Assembly: GCA_024400115.1 (NCBI GenBank)
Contig: JAKSNF010000009.1
Coordinates: forward strand, 1-64,000
From: Paludibacteraceae bacterium
GTDB lineage: Bacteria; Bacteroidota; Bacteroidia; Bacteroidales; Paludibacteraceae
Length of the DNA stretch: 64,000 bases
Direction of reading: 5' to 3'
The position numbers were made by a program, and so were the translations under genes. This document shows, piece after piece, positions 1-7,392 of the stretch. Every line of letters begins with the position of its first letter. The stretch's first letter is position 1. Below the pieces are notes generated by a model. That model did no database searches and was not told the origin of the DNA. It saw only the letters and a program-made list of their open reading frames with translations.

Positions 1-13
1 ATTTACTGTGTAC

Positions 14-142
14 TTAATTAACGGGAACTTTTGTTACAATTAACTTGTATCTTTTTCCCAATTCTTGTACTACATCTTGATTAGTCAATCTTTCAAAGAA
101 CATTTGCTTTCGGCTCATTTTCTTTAAGGTCATCACCTTCAT
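14..142 (-). CDS. Possible small protein, 42 residues
   Basis: A short open frame runs from an ATG at 142 to a TAA at 14 and encodes a basic 42-residue peptide with no membrane segment. Upstream on the minus strand there is a good Bacteroidota promoter: a TAATTTTG box about 20 bases before the ATG (roughly 161-168) and a TTTG about 20 bp further up. I do not recognise the sequence. A promoter this close to the start makes a real small protein plausible, but the frame is short enough to occur by chance, and several internal ATGs are possible starts. Confidence 0.35.
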   Translation of the reverse strand: MKVMTLKKMSRKQMFFERLTNQDVVQELGKRYKLIVTKVPVN

Positions 143-518
143 TTTTTCGCGAAAGCGGTTGCAAAATTACAACAAATTTTTGACATGACCAAATATTTGA
201 TGCATTTTTTTTCATTTTCTTTATAAGTCACTGATTTGCAGCATTTTAATTTTTGCCTATTTTTGGGCTATTTTTGGGCATTTAGGGCTATTTTGGATAA
301 AGATAGAGGTTTGTCCTCTTTTCGCAAAGCACACCTTATATAATATACGCGCGCACGCGTGTGTATAGGAGGGAAGCAAGATGCGGCAGCAATTAGAAGA
401 AAAATGTATTTTTGGAAACAAAAGTGCATTTATATTTGTGTATATGAGATTTTTTTAGTAATTTTGCAAGCGAATTTGAAATACACGTCCGGCAAACGTA
501 ACTAGCCCATCGTGCTTT
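143..518. other. AT-rich spacer with Z-DNA-like tract and orphan promoter
   Basis: This stretch holds no convincing gene. At 245-295 an 11-bp motif (CTATTTTTGGG) is repeated imperfectly. At 343-367 there are 25 bases of strictly alternating purine and pyrimidine with a GC-rich centre, a sequence class that can adopt Z-DNA. At 435-466 there is a plus-strand promoter that points into the 3' end of the convergent gene at 519-1832. Confidence 0.5.
435..466 (+). promoter_or_regulatory. Orphan Bacteroidota promoter
   Basis: TTTG at 435-438 and TAATTTTG at 459-466 are separated by 20 bp. The surrounding 50 bases closely match the promoter of the giant gene at 28666 (28582-28630), but no plus-strand gene follows here. 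It may be a remnant left after a rearrangement, or it may make RNA antisense to the 519-1832 gene. Confidence 0.5.
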
Positions 519-1832
519 TTATCGCTCTATTTCAACACACAAACCGCTATCCGACCAATAAGCGTATAATCTTCCATCTGCTATTCCTCGAAAGATGTCG
601 ACATTGTCCCAAACGGAAATCTGCTTCACGGATGGATATTTATCGAGTTCTATTGTATATTGCACTAACCCTTTCCCCTCTTGTTTTACCATCAAAACGC
701 AAGAGTTACGGCTCATTATCACATCAACTACTTCTTGGTCTGTATCTTCAAACCCAATGGCATAAATCGCTTTTCGATAAAAGATGTTATATATCTCGTC
801 TTCATCTTGCTCTTGCAACCATTGACACCAAACAGAATGGCTGTGAATATCTACCATCTGCGAGGGGAGAGAGATTGGCGATTTGGAGGAGAGGTCTTTT
901 CGTAGTTCTATCTCTAAACGCATATTTTCGGTATCGAGACCATAGTCGTAAAAAGCCGAATGAAGCATTTTCTTTCCGTTAGGTTCCCCACAGCGGATGG
1001 AATCATATTCTCTAAAGAATCCCCATCGTTGGTAGGTGCAATCGCCCTTTTTTAGCGGTTCTCCTTGTTTAGCATGGATTTGCAAGACTTCGTAGATGCC
1101 GCTTTCCTCTATCTGCTCCAAGACCCAAATCGTTGTTTCGGTCTCGTTGGCGTGCGCATCTATCCAATAGGAACGACTTTCCCAAGGCATTGGCTTAAAG
1201 TCTATCTCTATGCGATTGTCAAGATATAGCGGATGCGTGTAATAACAAATGATTCGCCCAAGCTGGAGCATAAGGTTGCACCATCCATACAGTTTCAAGT
1301 CTTGCGCCGTTTGAATAGAGTCTAATGCTACTTTATGGGCAGCCAACTGATCCGGATAGATTGGCTGTAGTAGCGCATCCACTTGTTGTATTATTTCGAC
1401 AAAGCTCTTCTCCTTCTTATCGTTTGGGTTATATCCTCTTACTTTGGTGTAAAATAGTGCTAAGGCGTAACCATATATCAGCGGGTCTTCCTTATATAGC
1501 GCGCGTAATCGCGTGTTCACGTCTGCGGATAGAGGAATACGCTTGCGTTGAACCAATGGCAAGAAAGCATCAACGTTGAGTTGTTTTGCCATTAGGTCGG
1601 ATAGTTGCCATATTTCTAAGAGGTAGGTAATCTCTATGTCGGACATATTATATGTGTGCGCTATTTGTTCCCATAGTTTATCCTCCGTTTCGGGACGAGT
1701 AGCATTGTTAATGAATCGGCTAAAGAGCATTTTGCCGGTTATATTCATCTCTTTGGCAAGTTTGGTGTCACTTGGCGCAAAGAAATGTTCTTTTATTGCC
1801 CATTGAAGCACTTGTTTTTGATAGTCTGTCAT
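519..1832 (-). CDS. Hypothetical protein with HTH-like N-terminus
   Basis: This is a 437-residue soluble protein of unknown family. Residues of about 20-75 (SDTKLAKEMNI, then FINNATRPETEDKLWEQIA) read like a Cro/XRE-type helix-turn-helix; the rest has no motif I can name. The start is supported by a -7 box at 1854-1861, 21 bases upstream of the ATG. The gene is divergent from the RavA/ViaA island, and its promoter shares a 16-mer with the promoter of the gene at 2021. By position it could regulate the island, but that is inference. No signal peptide or membrane segment is apparent. Confidence 0.7.
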   Translation of the reverse strand: MTDYQKQVLQWAIKEHFFAPSDTKLAKEMNITGKMLFSRFINNATRPETEDKLWEQIAHTYNMSDIEITYLLEIWQLSDLMAKQLNVDAFLPLVQRKRIPLSADVNTRLRALYKEDPLIYGYALALFYTKVRGYNPNDKKEKSFVEIIQQVDALLQPIYPDQLAAHKVALDSIQTAQDLKLYGWCNLMLQLGRIICYYTHPLYLDNRIEIDFKPMPWESRSYWIDAHANETETTIWVLEQIEESGIYEVLQIHAKQGEPLKKGDCTYQRWGFFREYDSIRCGEPNGKKMLHSAFYDYGLDTENMRLEIELRKDLSSKSPISLPSQMVDIHSHSVWCQWLQEQDEDEIYNIFYRKAIYAIGFEDTDQEVVDVIMSRNSCVLMVKQEGKGLVQYTIELDKYPSVKQISVWDNVDIFRGIADGRLYAYWSDSGLCVEIER

Positions 1833-1853
1833 CGTTGTTTTTGTTTAGTGGCA

Positions 1854-1870
1854 CAAAAGTACTGCTTTTT
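1854..1870 (-). promoter_or_regulatory. Promoter core of the 519-1832 gene
   Basis: On the minus strand the sequence AAAAGCAGTACTTTTG places a TACTTTTG -7 box 21 bases before the ATG. The same 16-mer lies in front of the genes at 2021 and 60296. Confidence 0.6.
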
Positions 1871-1962
1871 GTCGACATATACAAATGTAGGGTGTAAGAT
1901 TTTGTGTTTTTGTATCAATTTTATTTGTTTTGATACGAGAAACGATATTCCTCAACCTGTTT

Positions 1963-1994
1963 TTTGGTGGTTTGGAAGAAAAGCAGTACTTTTG
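1963..1994 (+). promoter_or_regulatory. Promoter of the ravA-viaA operon
   Basis: TTTG at 1963-1966 and TACTTTTG at 1987-1994 are spaced 20 bp apart. An upstream in-frame ATG at 1964 lies inside this promoter, so translation almost certainly starts at 2021. Confidence 0.7.
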
Positions 1995-2020
1995 TCGTCG
2001 AAAAAAATAAGATTATCATT

Positions 2021-2455
2021 ATGGACATTACGACAGCTATCTCAGACCTCATTTTTGACTGCCCAAAACGTATATTTAAGAAGGGGCAAGTAACAGTTAT
2101 ATCCTATTCATCGGATCAAGTGTCATTGAAAAACCAAGTATTGATGAGTTTAGCCGTGAAATGTCATCATCAGCATTGGTATTGGCCGTGTGGTAGGATC
2201 ACTTTGTTGACGGAAACTCAAACATCAGATGAAGCGTGGAAACAGTTTTACGATCTTACGGAGAAAAGGAATATGCCCATACATTTTTGGGCTTATCCAA
2301 ATATAACCGATGATTTCGACATTGAAAAATGGTATGAGTACATTGCAGCATTGATTATACCGAGTGAATATATTTTCATGGATTTGAATCAAGTGCCGAC
2401 TCTCAATCCAAGGCATTATAAACATCATCGTGTAATCATCTTTGTTCAGAAATAA
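2021..2455 (+). CDS. Hypothetical protein, first gene of the RavA/ViaA operon
   Basis: This is a 144-residue soluble protein that I do not recognise. It is rich in aromatic residues and has no signal peptide or membrane segment. I chose the ATG at 2021 because the earlier in-frame ATG lies within the promoter. The stop at 2455 is 11 bp before the MoxR-family gene, so the two are almost certainly co-transcribed. By context it may be a substrate, adaptor or specificity factor for the AAA+/VWA pair. That is inference from position only. Confidence 0.7.
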   Translation: MDITTAISDLIFDCPKRIFKKGQVTVISYSSDQVSLKNQVLMSLAVKCHHQHWYWPCGRITLLTETQTSDEAWKQFYDLTEKRNMPIHFWAYPNITDDFDIEKWYEYIAALIIPSEYIFMDLNQVPTLNPRHYKHHRVIIFVQK

Positions 2456-2466
2456 GAATAATAAAT

Positions 2467-3687
2467 ATGAATATAAACAATCGCATTAAATCGCTTTTAG
2501 ATGCTATTGGGCAAGGATTATATGAGAAAAATAACCTTCTTGCATACGGCTTGCTTTGTGCTATAGCAGGGGAAAGTCTGTTTCTATTAGGTGCTCCTGG
2601 TACAGCAAAGAGCGAGGTTTCTCGTCGCCTTAAACTTATTTTTAAAGATGCTACATCTTTTGAATATCTTATGTCACGATTCTCGACTCCGGACGAAATA
2701 TTCGGTCCGGTCAGCATTCAGAAATTGAAAGACAACGACCTTTATGAACGGCGTATTACCGGTTATCTTCCTGCTTCCGATGTGGTTTTCCTCGATGAGA
2801 TTTGGAAAGCAGGTCCCGCCATACAAAACGCACTACTTACTGTCTTGAACGAGAAAATCTTTAAGAATGGTAATATTGATATTCATATCCCTATGAAGTT
2901 GCTAATTGCCGCTAGTAATGAGTTACCTACACAGGAATCGGGATTGGATGCCATTTGGGATCGTTTCATCTTTAGGGCAATCTCCGAATCTATCAAGGAT
3001 GAAACCAATTTCTGCAATCTGCTCCGCGTCACTCGCAGAAACGAACTACAGATTGATGAAGATGTGCTTATCACCGATGAACTATATCATGATTGGCAAG
3101 AAAAGATTAAGGATATTCGTTTCACCAAGCCAATTCTTCTTTATATTATCAAACTTCGCAAGCGACTTGCAGAGTCTTCAGACGAACAGCCTGCGATTTA
3201 CATCTCTGATCGTCGTTGGGCTAAAGTGAGCAAGATACTTCGCACATCGGCATTCTTAAATGATCGCGATACTGTGGATTGGTCAGATGTTTGGCTCATG
3301 CGTTATTGTCTTTGGAATCAAGCCCAAGATATTGAGCGTGTTTGCAATTATATGGTGGAAGAACTATCACCGACTGACTTTAAACTATTGGACATGATTG
3401 AGGAAAAACTTGATGTTATCAGTAAACAACGCGCTTGGAAATACGGTGCTGGGGTTGACAATCCTGAAGCCCAACAAGCGATCAATAGGCTCTCAGAACT
3501 TAGTCAGAAATTATCAGAGGCATCTGACAAAATCTTCTCTTCTATCAATACCAAGTTTGCCAACCATTCTAATCTGTTTATTGGCGATAACGATTGGAAA
3601 CTGATAGATAATTACATCGCGGATACACAAACCCGAATCAAAAAAAATGAAGAAAGAATAGCACATGAGCGAAGTAGATTCCAATAA
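2467..3687 (+). CDS. ravA: RavA-like MoxR-family AAA+ ATPase
   Basis: This is a 406-residue AAA+ ATPase of the MoxR/RavA group. Walker A (GAPGTAKS) is at residues 42-49 and Walker B (VVFLDE) at about 106-111, followed by IWKAGPAIQNALLTVLNE and a sensor-type ASNELP segment. The conserved YISDRRW segment at about 245 matches the RavA lineage better than general MoxR proteins. E. coli RavA is about 500 residues, so the C-terminal part is shorter here. RavA works as an oligomeric ATPase with the VWA protein ViaA. The stop overlaps the start of the next gene by 23 bp, which supports coupled translation. Confidence 0.85.
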   Translation: MNINNRIKSLLDAIGQGLYEKNNLLAYGLLCAIAGESLFLLGAPGTAKSEVSRRLKLIFKDATSFEYLMSRFSTPDEIFGPVSIQKLKDNDLYERRITGYLPASDVVFLDEIWKAGPAIQNALLTVLNEKIFKNGNIDIHIPMKLLIAASNELPTQESGLDAIWDRFIFRAISESIKDETNFCNLLRVTRRNELQIDEDVLITDELYHDWQEKIKDIRFTKPILLYIIKLRKRLAESSDEQPAIYISDRRWAKVSKILRTSAFLNDRDTVDWSDVWLMRYCLWNQAQDIERVCNYMVEELSPTDFKLLDMIEEKLDVISKQRAWKYGAGVDNPEAQQAINRLSELSQKLSEASDKIFSSINTKFANHSNLFIGDNDWKLIDNYIADTQTRIKKNEERIAHERSRFQ

Positions 3688-5170
3688 GCAATTGAGGTGG
3701 TATCATAACTACTTGCGGAAACTTTGGAATGGTGATGATATAGAGATTCCCTATATCTATGATTATCCATTATGTTTTGTCTTGGCAAAACGCATTGCCT
3801 GTGCTAAAAAGAGTTATCAGGCTTCTAATCGTATATTCCAAAATGCTGTAAATAAGTACTTACTAAAGCGATGTGCTGACGAAATCACTGAAGCAGACTT
3901 ACAATTATTAGACCTTAGTTGGGAGATATATTACAATAAAATTTGCCGAGATATTACTACTATCGCTGAATTGGAGCAAGTGTGGGCATCTGTGGCTACA
4001 TATTTACGCTGGCATTGTTATCAGTCCCACGAATTGGATGTCCTTTGGTACGACCAGCGACTATTTATGGATAGATACAAAACGCTATCTATCTTTCAAC
4101 AATTTATGGACGAATGGCGTGTTCTCATCAATCAACGCGTTGAGAATACACTTTGCACACCTCTGCTAGATTTAGACATTGAGCAATTCCGTGAACACAA
4201 GAAAAAATTCGGACTTCCGGTTGGTTCTTTATTGTCTGAAGATAGCATTGTCTTTTCGGATACTGCTTCACGGATGGATGCGTCATCGCAAGCGACTGTT
4301 GGAAATGGTCATGGAAAAATCTCTCCTGCTCAATTACTTGACCCCATGACCTACAATGATATATTTGATTTGTCGTATATTGACACTGTCTATGACCGAT
4401 ATAAGTCCCGTATAAATGTGATTGTCTCAATTATCGGACGAACGCAGGAAGAAAATTCTACCAATGTATCGGTTGTATCACAAATGCTGCAATATAGTTT
4501 TCCGCAACCGCCCTACGAAGACATTGAAGGCATCACTATTGGCAAGGACATCTTAAATGTCATACCTTCTGAATTACCTTCCCTTTGTTCTTCGGAGACA
4601 GACTCTCTCTTCTACCAAAAATACGCTTGTCAGCAATTGCAATCGTTCTCGTCCTTCCCCAAGGAGATGGCAAAAAAAGTGAAGCAACAATCTAACGCAA
4701 AACACCAAAATGGTCCTATCATTGTTAGCATCGACTCCAGCGGTTCGATGGGGGGATTTCCTTTTGATTTCGCACGAATGATGGTACTCCGTATTTTTGA
4801 GATGGTACGCAAACAAAAGCGCCTTATGTTTCTTGTTGAGTTTTCCGATGAGGCTCAATGTATTGATTTAACGGGTGAGGACGGGGAGGAGCAGTTGAGC
4901 CGTTTTTTAACTGAATATTTTATGGGTGGAACAAACGGAGAAGGAATGTTTTATGCTGTTTTGGATCAATTGGAGTCGGAAACTTATTGCAATGCGGATG
5001 TACTTATTATCAGCGACTTTGAGTTTGATTTATGTACTCCCAAAACCATTGATCGCATTCGTGCTGCACGCAACCTCGGCACCCGGTTCTATGGCATCAA
5101 CCCATCTGATACAGAAGGAAATACCCAATACGGAAACATTATGGATACAATATGGAAATTCTACAAATAG
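3665..5170 (+). CDS. viaA: ViaA-like VWA-domain partner of RavA
   Basis: This is a 501-residue protein with a helical N-terminal part of about 340 residues and a C-terminal von Willebrand A domain. The MIDAS motif DSSGSMGG lies at about 356-363, with the later GGTN and IISDFE segments expected for a metal site. The order of elements matches ViaA, the partner of RavA. No signal peptide is present, so it should be cytoplasmic or peripheral to the membrane. In E. coli the pair has been linked to respiratory complexes and aminoglycoside sensitivity; whether that holds here is unknown. The next genes have their own promoter. Confidence 0.82.
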   Translation: MSEVDSNKQLRWYHNYLRKLWNGDDIEIPYIYDYPLCFVLAKRIACAKKSYQASNRIFQNAVNKYLLKRCADEITEADLQLLDLSWEIYYNKICRDITTIAELEQVWASVATYLRWHCYQSHELDVLWYDQRLFMDRYKTLSIFQQFMDEWRVLINQRVENTLCTPLLDLDIEQFREHKKKFGLPVGSLLSEDSIVFSDTASRMDASSQATVGNGHGKISPAQLLDPMTYNDIFDLSYIDTVYDRYKSRINVIVSIIGRTQEENSTNVSVVSQMLQYSFPQPPYEDIEGITIGKDILNVIPSELPSLCSSETDSLFYQKYACQQLQSFSSFPKEMAKKVKQQSNAKHQNGPIIVSIDSSGSMGGFPFDFARMMVLRIFEMVRKQKRLMFLVEFSDEAQCIDLTGEDGEEQLSRFLTEYFMGGTNGEGMFYAVLDQLESETYCNADVLIISDFEFDLCTPKTIDRIRAARNLGTRFYGINPSDTEGNTQYGNIMDTIWKFYK

Positions 5171-5193
5171 TGCAATTATAAATTAAAAACATT

Positions 5194-5209
5194 GAGAAAT
5201 AATGCTCCA
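5194..5209. repeat. Left copy of 16-bp inverted repeat
   Basis: GAGAAATAATGCTCCA here is the exact reverse complement of 5406-5421. The two copies flank 196 bp that include the promoter at 5213-5244. Confidence 0.75.
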
Positions 5210-5212
5210 AAA

Positions 5213-5244
5213 TTTGTATATATCGAAAATTATTTGTAATTTTG
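5213..5244 (+). promoter_or_regulatory. Promoter of the SHOCT gene cluster, between inverted repeats
   Basis: TTTG at 5213-5216 and TAATTTTG at 5237-5244 are 20 bp apart. The region after the TTTG (TATATATCGAAAA) resembles the extended -33 element of the tyrS and rpsA promoters. Confidence 0.7.
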
Positions 5245-5403
5245 CAGTCGATTTCGGGAGAGAAATCCTGAAATTAACAAGAAAGCGTGTTTGTTGCTGT
5301 CCCTTACTAACGAAATCTGGAAAATTTCAAAACCTAAAAAAGGGAGAAAGTGAGTTCTCGCTCTTGGTTAGTATATTCTACGATAATTCGTACGATATAC
5401 CGA

Positions 5404-5482
5404 CGTGGAGCATTATTTCTCTTTTGTTTTTTAGGTGGTATCCAGAACCCGTTAGTGGACGAATTAGAAATAATTCTCCACG
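5404..5482 (+). promoter_or_regulatory. Long-stem hairpin, possible attenuator or terminator
   Basis: Bases 5404-5420 pair with 5466-5482 over 17 positions with one mismatch, around a 45-nt loop. The stem ends in CTCCACG followed by TTTTCTT, so it could act as an intrinsic terminator or attenuator before the SHOCT gene. The left arm doubles as the right copy of the 16-bp inverted repeat. Confidence 0.5.
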
Positions 5483-5531
5483 TTTTCTTATTGTGTGAAT
5501 CAAAGAACTATCAATACATAAAAATAATATT

Positions 5532-6194
5532 ATGAATGCTGAAATTATTAAACAATTAAAGGAGTACAAAAAATTAGCAGATGAAGGAATCCTGACTTCC
5601 GAAGAGTTTGAAATCGAAAAGAAAAAACTTTTATCTACAGAGGTAACTCAAGAACAAGGTGTTATTTATCCTGTCGTGATTGATCAACAGGAAGTCGTTG
5701 AATGCGAGGTTGAACCAAACGGGCAAGAATCAACACGAAACCAAGGTCATTTACCAAAAATTTCTATGCCGCAACGGAGCATAGTAATGCAAGCTAGTTC
5801 GCCAGAAGATGTAATAGAACAATGCGATAAATATATCATACGTTGTAGAATAGGTGTTGTGATTGCTATAACTCTAATAGTGGCATTCATTGTTATTTGT
5901 TGTGTAGGTAGTGGTTGGACAATCTTTTGGGCCATTTTTTGGTCGGTCATTCCTGCCATTATTCTATTGTTTTCTTGTGTTGGTCCGCAAAACATATATT
6001 CTAGTTTACGCAAAAAAATGGAAGGTATAAATCAATTGGATTTTGAATTATTGCAAGAAAACATTAGCGAGCATCGTGCTCATGAAAGAAAAATTGTAGG
6101 AAAGATTGCTAAAGAAGCTTCAGATATCTATACCAAACAAACAGGTAGTAATTTATGGTTTGACTTAGGGAAAAGAATAATAACCTCAAAATAA
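5532..6194 (+). CDS. SHOCT-domain membrane protein
   Basis: This is a 220-residue protein. The N-terminal 35 residues (LKEYKKLADEGILTSEEFEIEKKKLL) form a classic SHOCT motif, a short C-terminal-type oligomerisation element found here at the N-terminus. A polar linker follows, then two membrane segments at about 108-130 and 135-155, then a charged tail. SHOCT proteins are common in membrane-associated accessory loci and have no known enzymatic role. It begins a tight run of four genes (gaps of 15, 1 and 6 bp), which suggests one transcript and a shared function. Confidence 0.75.
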   Translation: MNAEIIKQLKEYKKLADEGILTSEEFEIEKKKLLSTEVTQEQGVIYPVVIDQQEVVECEVEPNGQESTRNQGHLPKISMPQRSIVMQASSPEDVIEQCDKYIIRCRIGVVIAITLIVAFIVICCVGSGWTIFWAIFWSVIPAIILLFSCVGPQNIYSSLRKKMEGINQLDFELLQENISEHRAHERKIVGKIAKEASDIYTKQTGSNLWFDLGKRIITSK

Positions 6195-6209
6195 TAAAAT
6201 TATCATTAT

Positions 6210-6437
6210 ATGACTTACATGTTCGAAGTTACCGTCAAGAACAGATATGTTGGTGGCGGAGTTCAATTACCGGTAGGACTTTCTGTCCGAGTTGCTCACG
6301 ATTCTATTTCCAGTCCGTTGTTCTCAACGAGTGGCAAACAACGCATTGCCCAAGCTTTTATGATGCAGTGTGGCTTAGATCTCAGCCGTTGTGCCAGTGC
6401 TATTAGTACCGCGTATATGACGGCAGAAAGGATGTAA
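6210..6437 (+). CDS. Small paralogue 1 of a tandem pair
   Basis: This is a 75-residue protein homologous to its downstream neighbour. Both share the pattern of a basic N-terminus, a GG-or-NG turn, a (V/I)xLPxG or LEPG segment, a NPL/SPLF-(S/T)S-G(K/R)Q core, then AFM-x2-(C/Y)G and a C-terminal Y(M/L)xxE. This looks like a Bacteroidota small-protein family of unknown function (possibly DUF6140, which I cannot confirm). There is no signal peptide and no catalytic signature. An alternative start is Met4. The gap to the SHOCT gene is 15 bp. Confidence 0.7.
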   Translation: MTYMFEVTVKNRYVGGGVQLPVGLSVRVAHDSISSPLFSTSGKQRIAQAFMMQCGLDLSRCASAISTAYMTAERM

Positions 6438-6438
6438 T

Positions 6439-6672
6439 ATGGGTGTTCTTCATCGCTTATATCGTGCAGAGGTTCGCAGCAGACGAATTGTCAATGGTAT
6501 TCGTTTAGAACCTGGGATGCAAGTAGAGTTTCAATCGCCCAATTTTAATAATCCCCTAATGACTTCCGAAGGTCGTCAAACCATAGAGGATGCTTTCATG
6601 CGTCGTTATGGCATCAGTATCATGCGTGCAAATGCGATGAGTATAGTTTATTTAAAAGTTGAACAATTGTAA
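6439..6672 (+). CDS. Small paralogue 2 of a tandem pair
   Basis: This is a 77-residue paralogue of the preceding gene, separated from its stop by one base. Conserved features include NGIRLEPGM, SPNFNNPLMTSEGRQTI, AFMRRYGI and the C-terminal IVYLKVEQL. The two have diverged strongly while keeping length and core positions, which suggests an old duplication and possibly a heteromeric pair. The function is unknown. Confidence 0.7.
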   Translation: MGVLHRLYRAEVRSRRIVNGIRLEPGMQVEFQSPNFNNPLMTSEGRQTIEDAFMRRYGISIMRANAMSIVYLKVEQL

Positions 6673-6678
6673 AAAAAT

Positions 6679-7254
6679 ATGGCTACACAATTTGACAAAA
6701 ATCAGAAAACTTATGCGGCTGCTATTACGACCATAGAGAAATTCATGGATGGCGCATTGGATGACAAAATCAAACAAGAAATCCGAAAGAAAGGATTGTA
6801 TGCCGCAATTTGCATGGCTATTCCTTTGTGGGGTATCGAAACTATCATTTATATCTTTGTCTTGTGGAGTACTTATTCTACAATTAGCAAGATAAGTGGT
6901 GTTCCTTTTAGACAAAATTTTGCAAAAAATGCATTAGTTGGTTTTATTACAAATATCGTAATTACGTTTGCTTTAGGATGCGCATTAGATTTTATTCCGA
7001 TTGCAGGTTGGATAGGTTCTTTTATTGTTGGTTATTTATCCATCCAATTGTCTGGTATGGGGTATGTTAAAGCATTAAAATTAGCTTATGGAAATAAAGC
7101 AAAAGCAGATGTTAATTTTAGAGGAGGGCTTAACGCTGTCAAAAAGAATGTACCAATTACTGATGCACAAAACAATCTTAATCAGGCATTAAATATAACA
7201 TCCGCAGCAAATAGTTTTATTGAATCTGCAAATGCTAAAGACGTTGAAAGTTAG
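6679..7254 (+). CDS. Integral membrane protein of the island
   Basis: This is a 191-residue protein with three hydrophobic stretches at about 40-65, 82-103 and 108-125, including IPIAGWIGSFIVGYLS, which recalls DUF697/EcsC-like membrane proteins. A soluble Asn/Ala-rich C-terminus follows. It starts 6 bp after paralogue 2 and ends the tight four-gene run. With the SHOCT protein it gives the cluster two membrane components. Family assignment is tentative. Confidence 0.7.
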   Translation: MATQFDKNQKTYAAAITTIEKFMDGALDDKIKQEIRKKGLYAAICMAIPLWGIETIIYIFVLWSTYSTISKISGVPFRQNFAKNALVGFITNIVITFALGCALDFIPIAGWIGSFIVGYLSIQLSGMGYVKALKLAYGNKAKADVNFRGGLNAVKKNVPITDAQNNLNQALNITSAANSFIESANAKDVES

Positions 7255-7284
7255 AATAGCGTGTTTGTAAATATCACTTTCTCT

Positions 7285-7321
7285 CAACCTACTCGGAGGA
7301 ACCTTCCTATTGAGTAGGTTG
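7285..7321 (+). terminator. Strong hairpin after the four-gene run
   Basis: CAACCTACTC (7285-7294) pairs perfectly with GAGTAGGTTG (7312-7321), and the loop holds a second inner stem, AGGAA-CC-TTCCT. There is no clear T-run, so this may be a processing or stabilising hairpin rather than a simple terminator. It separates the membrane-protein gene from the Sel1 gene. Confidence 0.5.
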
Positions 7322-7392
7322 TAAAATGGCAACGCTGGCGCACCCAACGCAAAGCCGAATTAAGGACTATCTGACCACCAAAATTTATAAAT

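Larger units (their letters stand above)
5171..5531 (+). other. Intergenic region with promoter and three copies of a 16-nt motif
   Basis: The 361 bp between viaA and the SHOCT gene hold no convincing reading frame. They contain a strong promoter (5213-5244), a perfect 16-bp inverted repeat (5194-5209 against 5406-5421), a third copy of the same motif (5466-5480), and small hairpins at 5250-5267 and 5344-5359. The implied leader is about 285 nt, very long for this genome. This may be a structured regulatory RNA, an attenuated leader or an invertible promoter segment. Confidence 0.55.

Noticed and set aside
2467..5170. Naming the first MoxR/VWA pair as a second Bat operon
   Set aside because: The sequence details (YISDRRW segment, C-terminal VWA without membrane anchors) fit RavA/ViaA, and no DUF58 or BatD homologue is adjacent.
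5245..5490. Retron-like msr/msd RNA
   Set aside because: The inverted repeats suggested it, but there is no reverse transcriptase gene nearby.
5202..5535. Short plus-strand frames across the viaA-SHOCT gap
   Set aside because: They overlap the promoter and inverted repeats, show no coding pattern, and are better explained as leader sequence.
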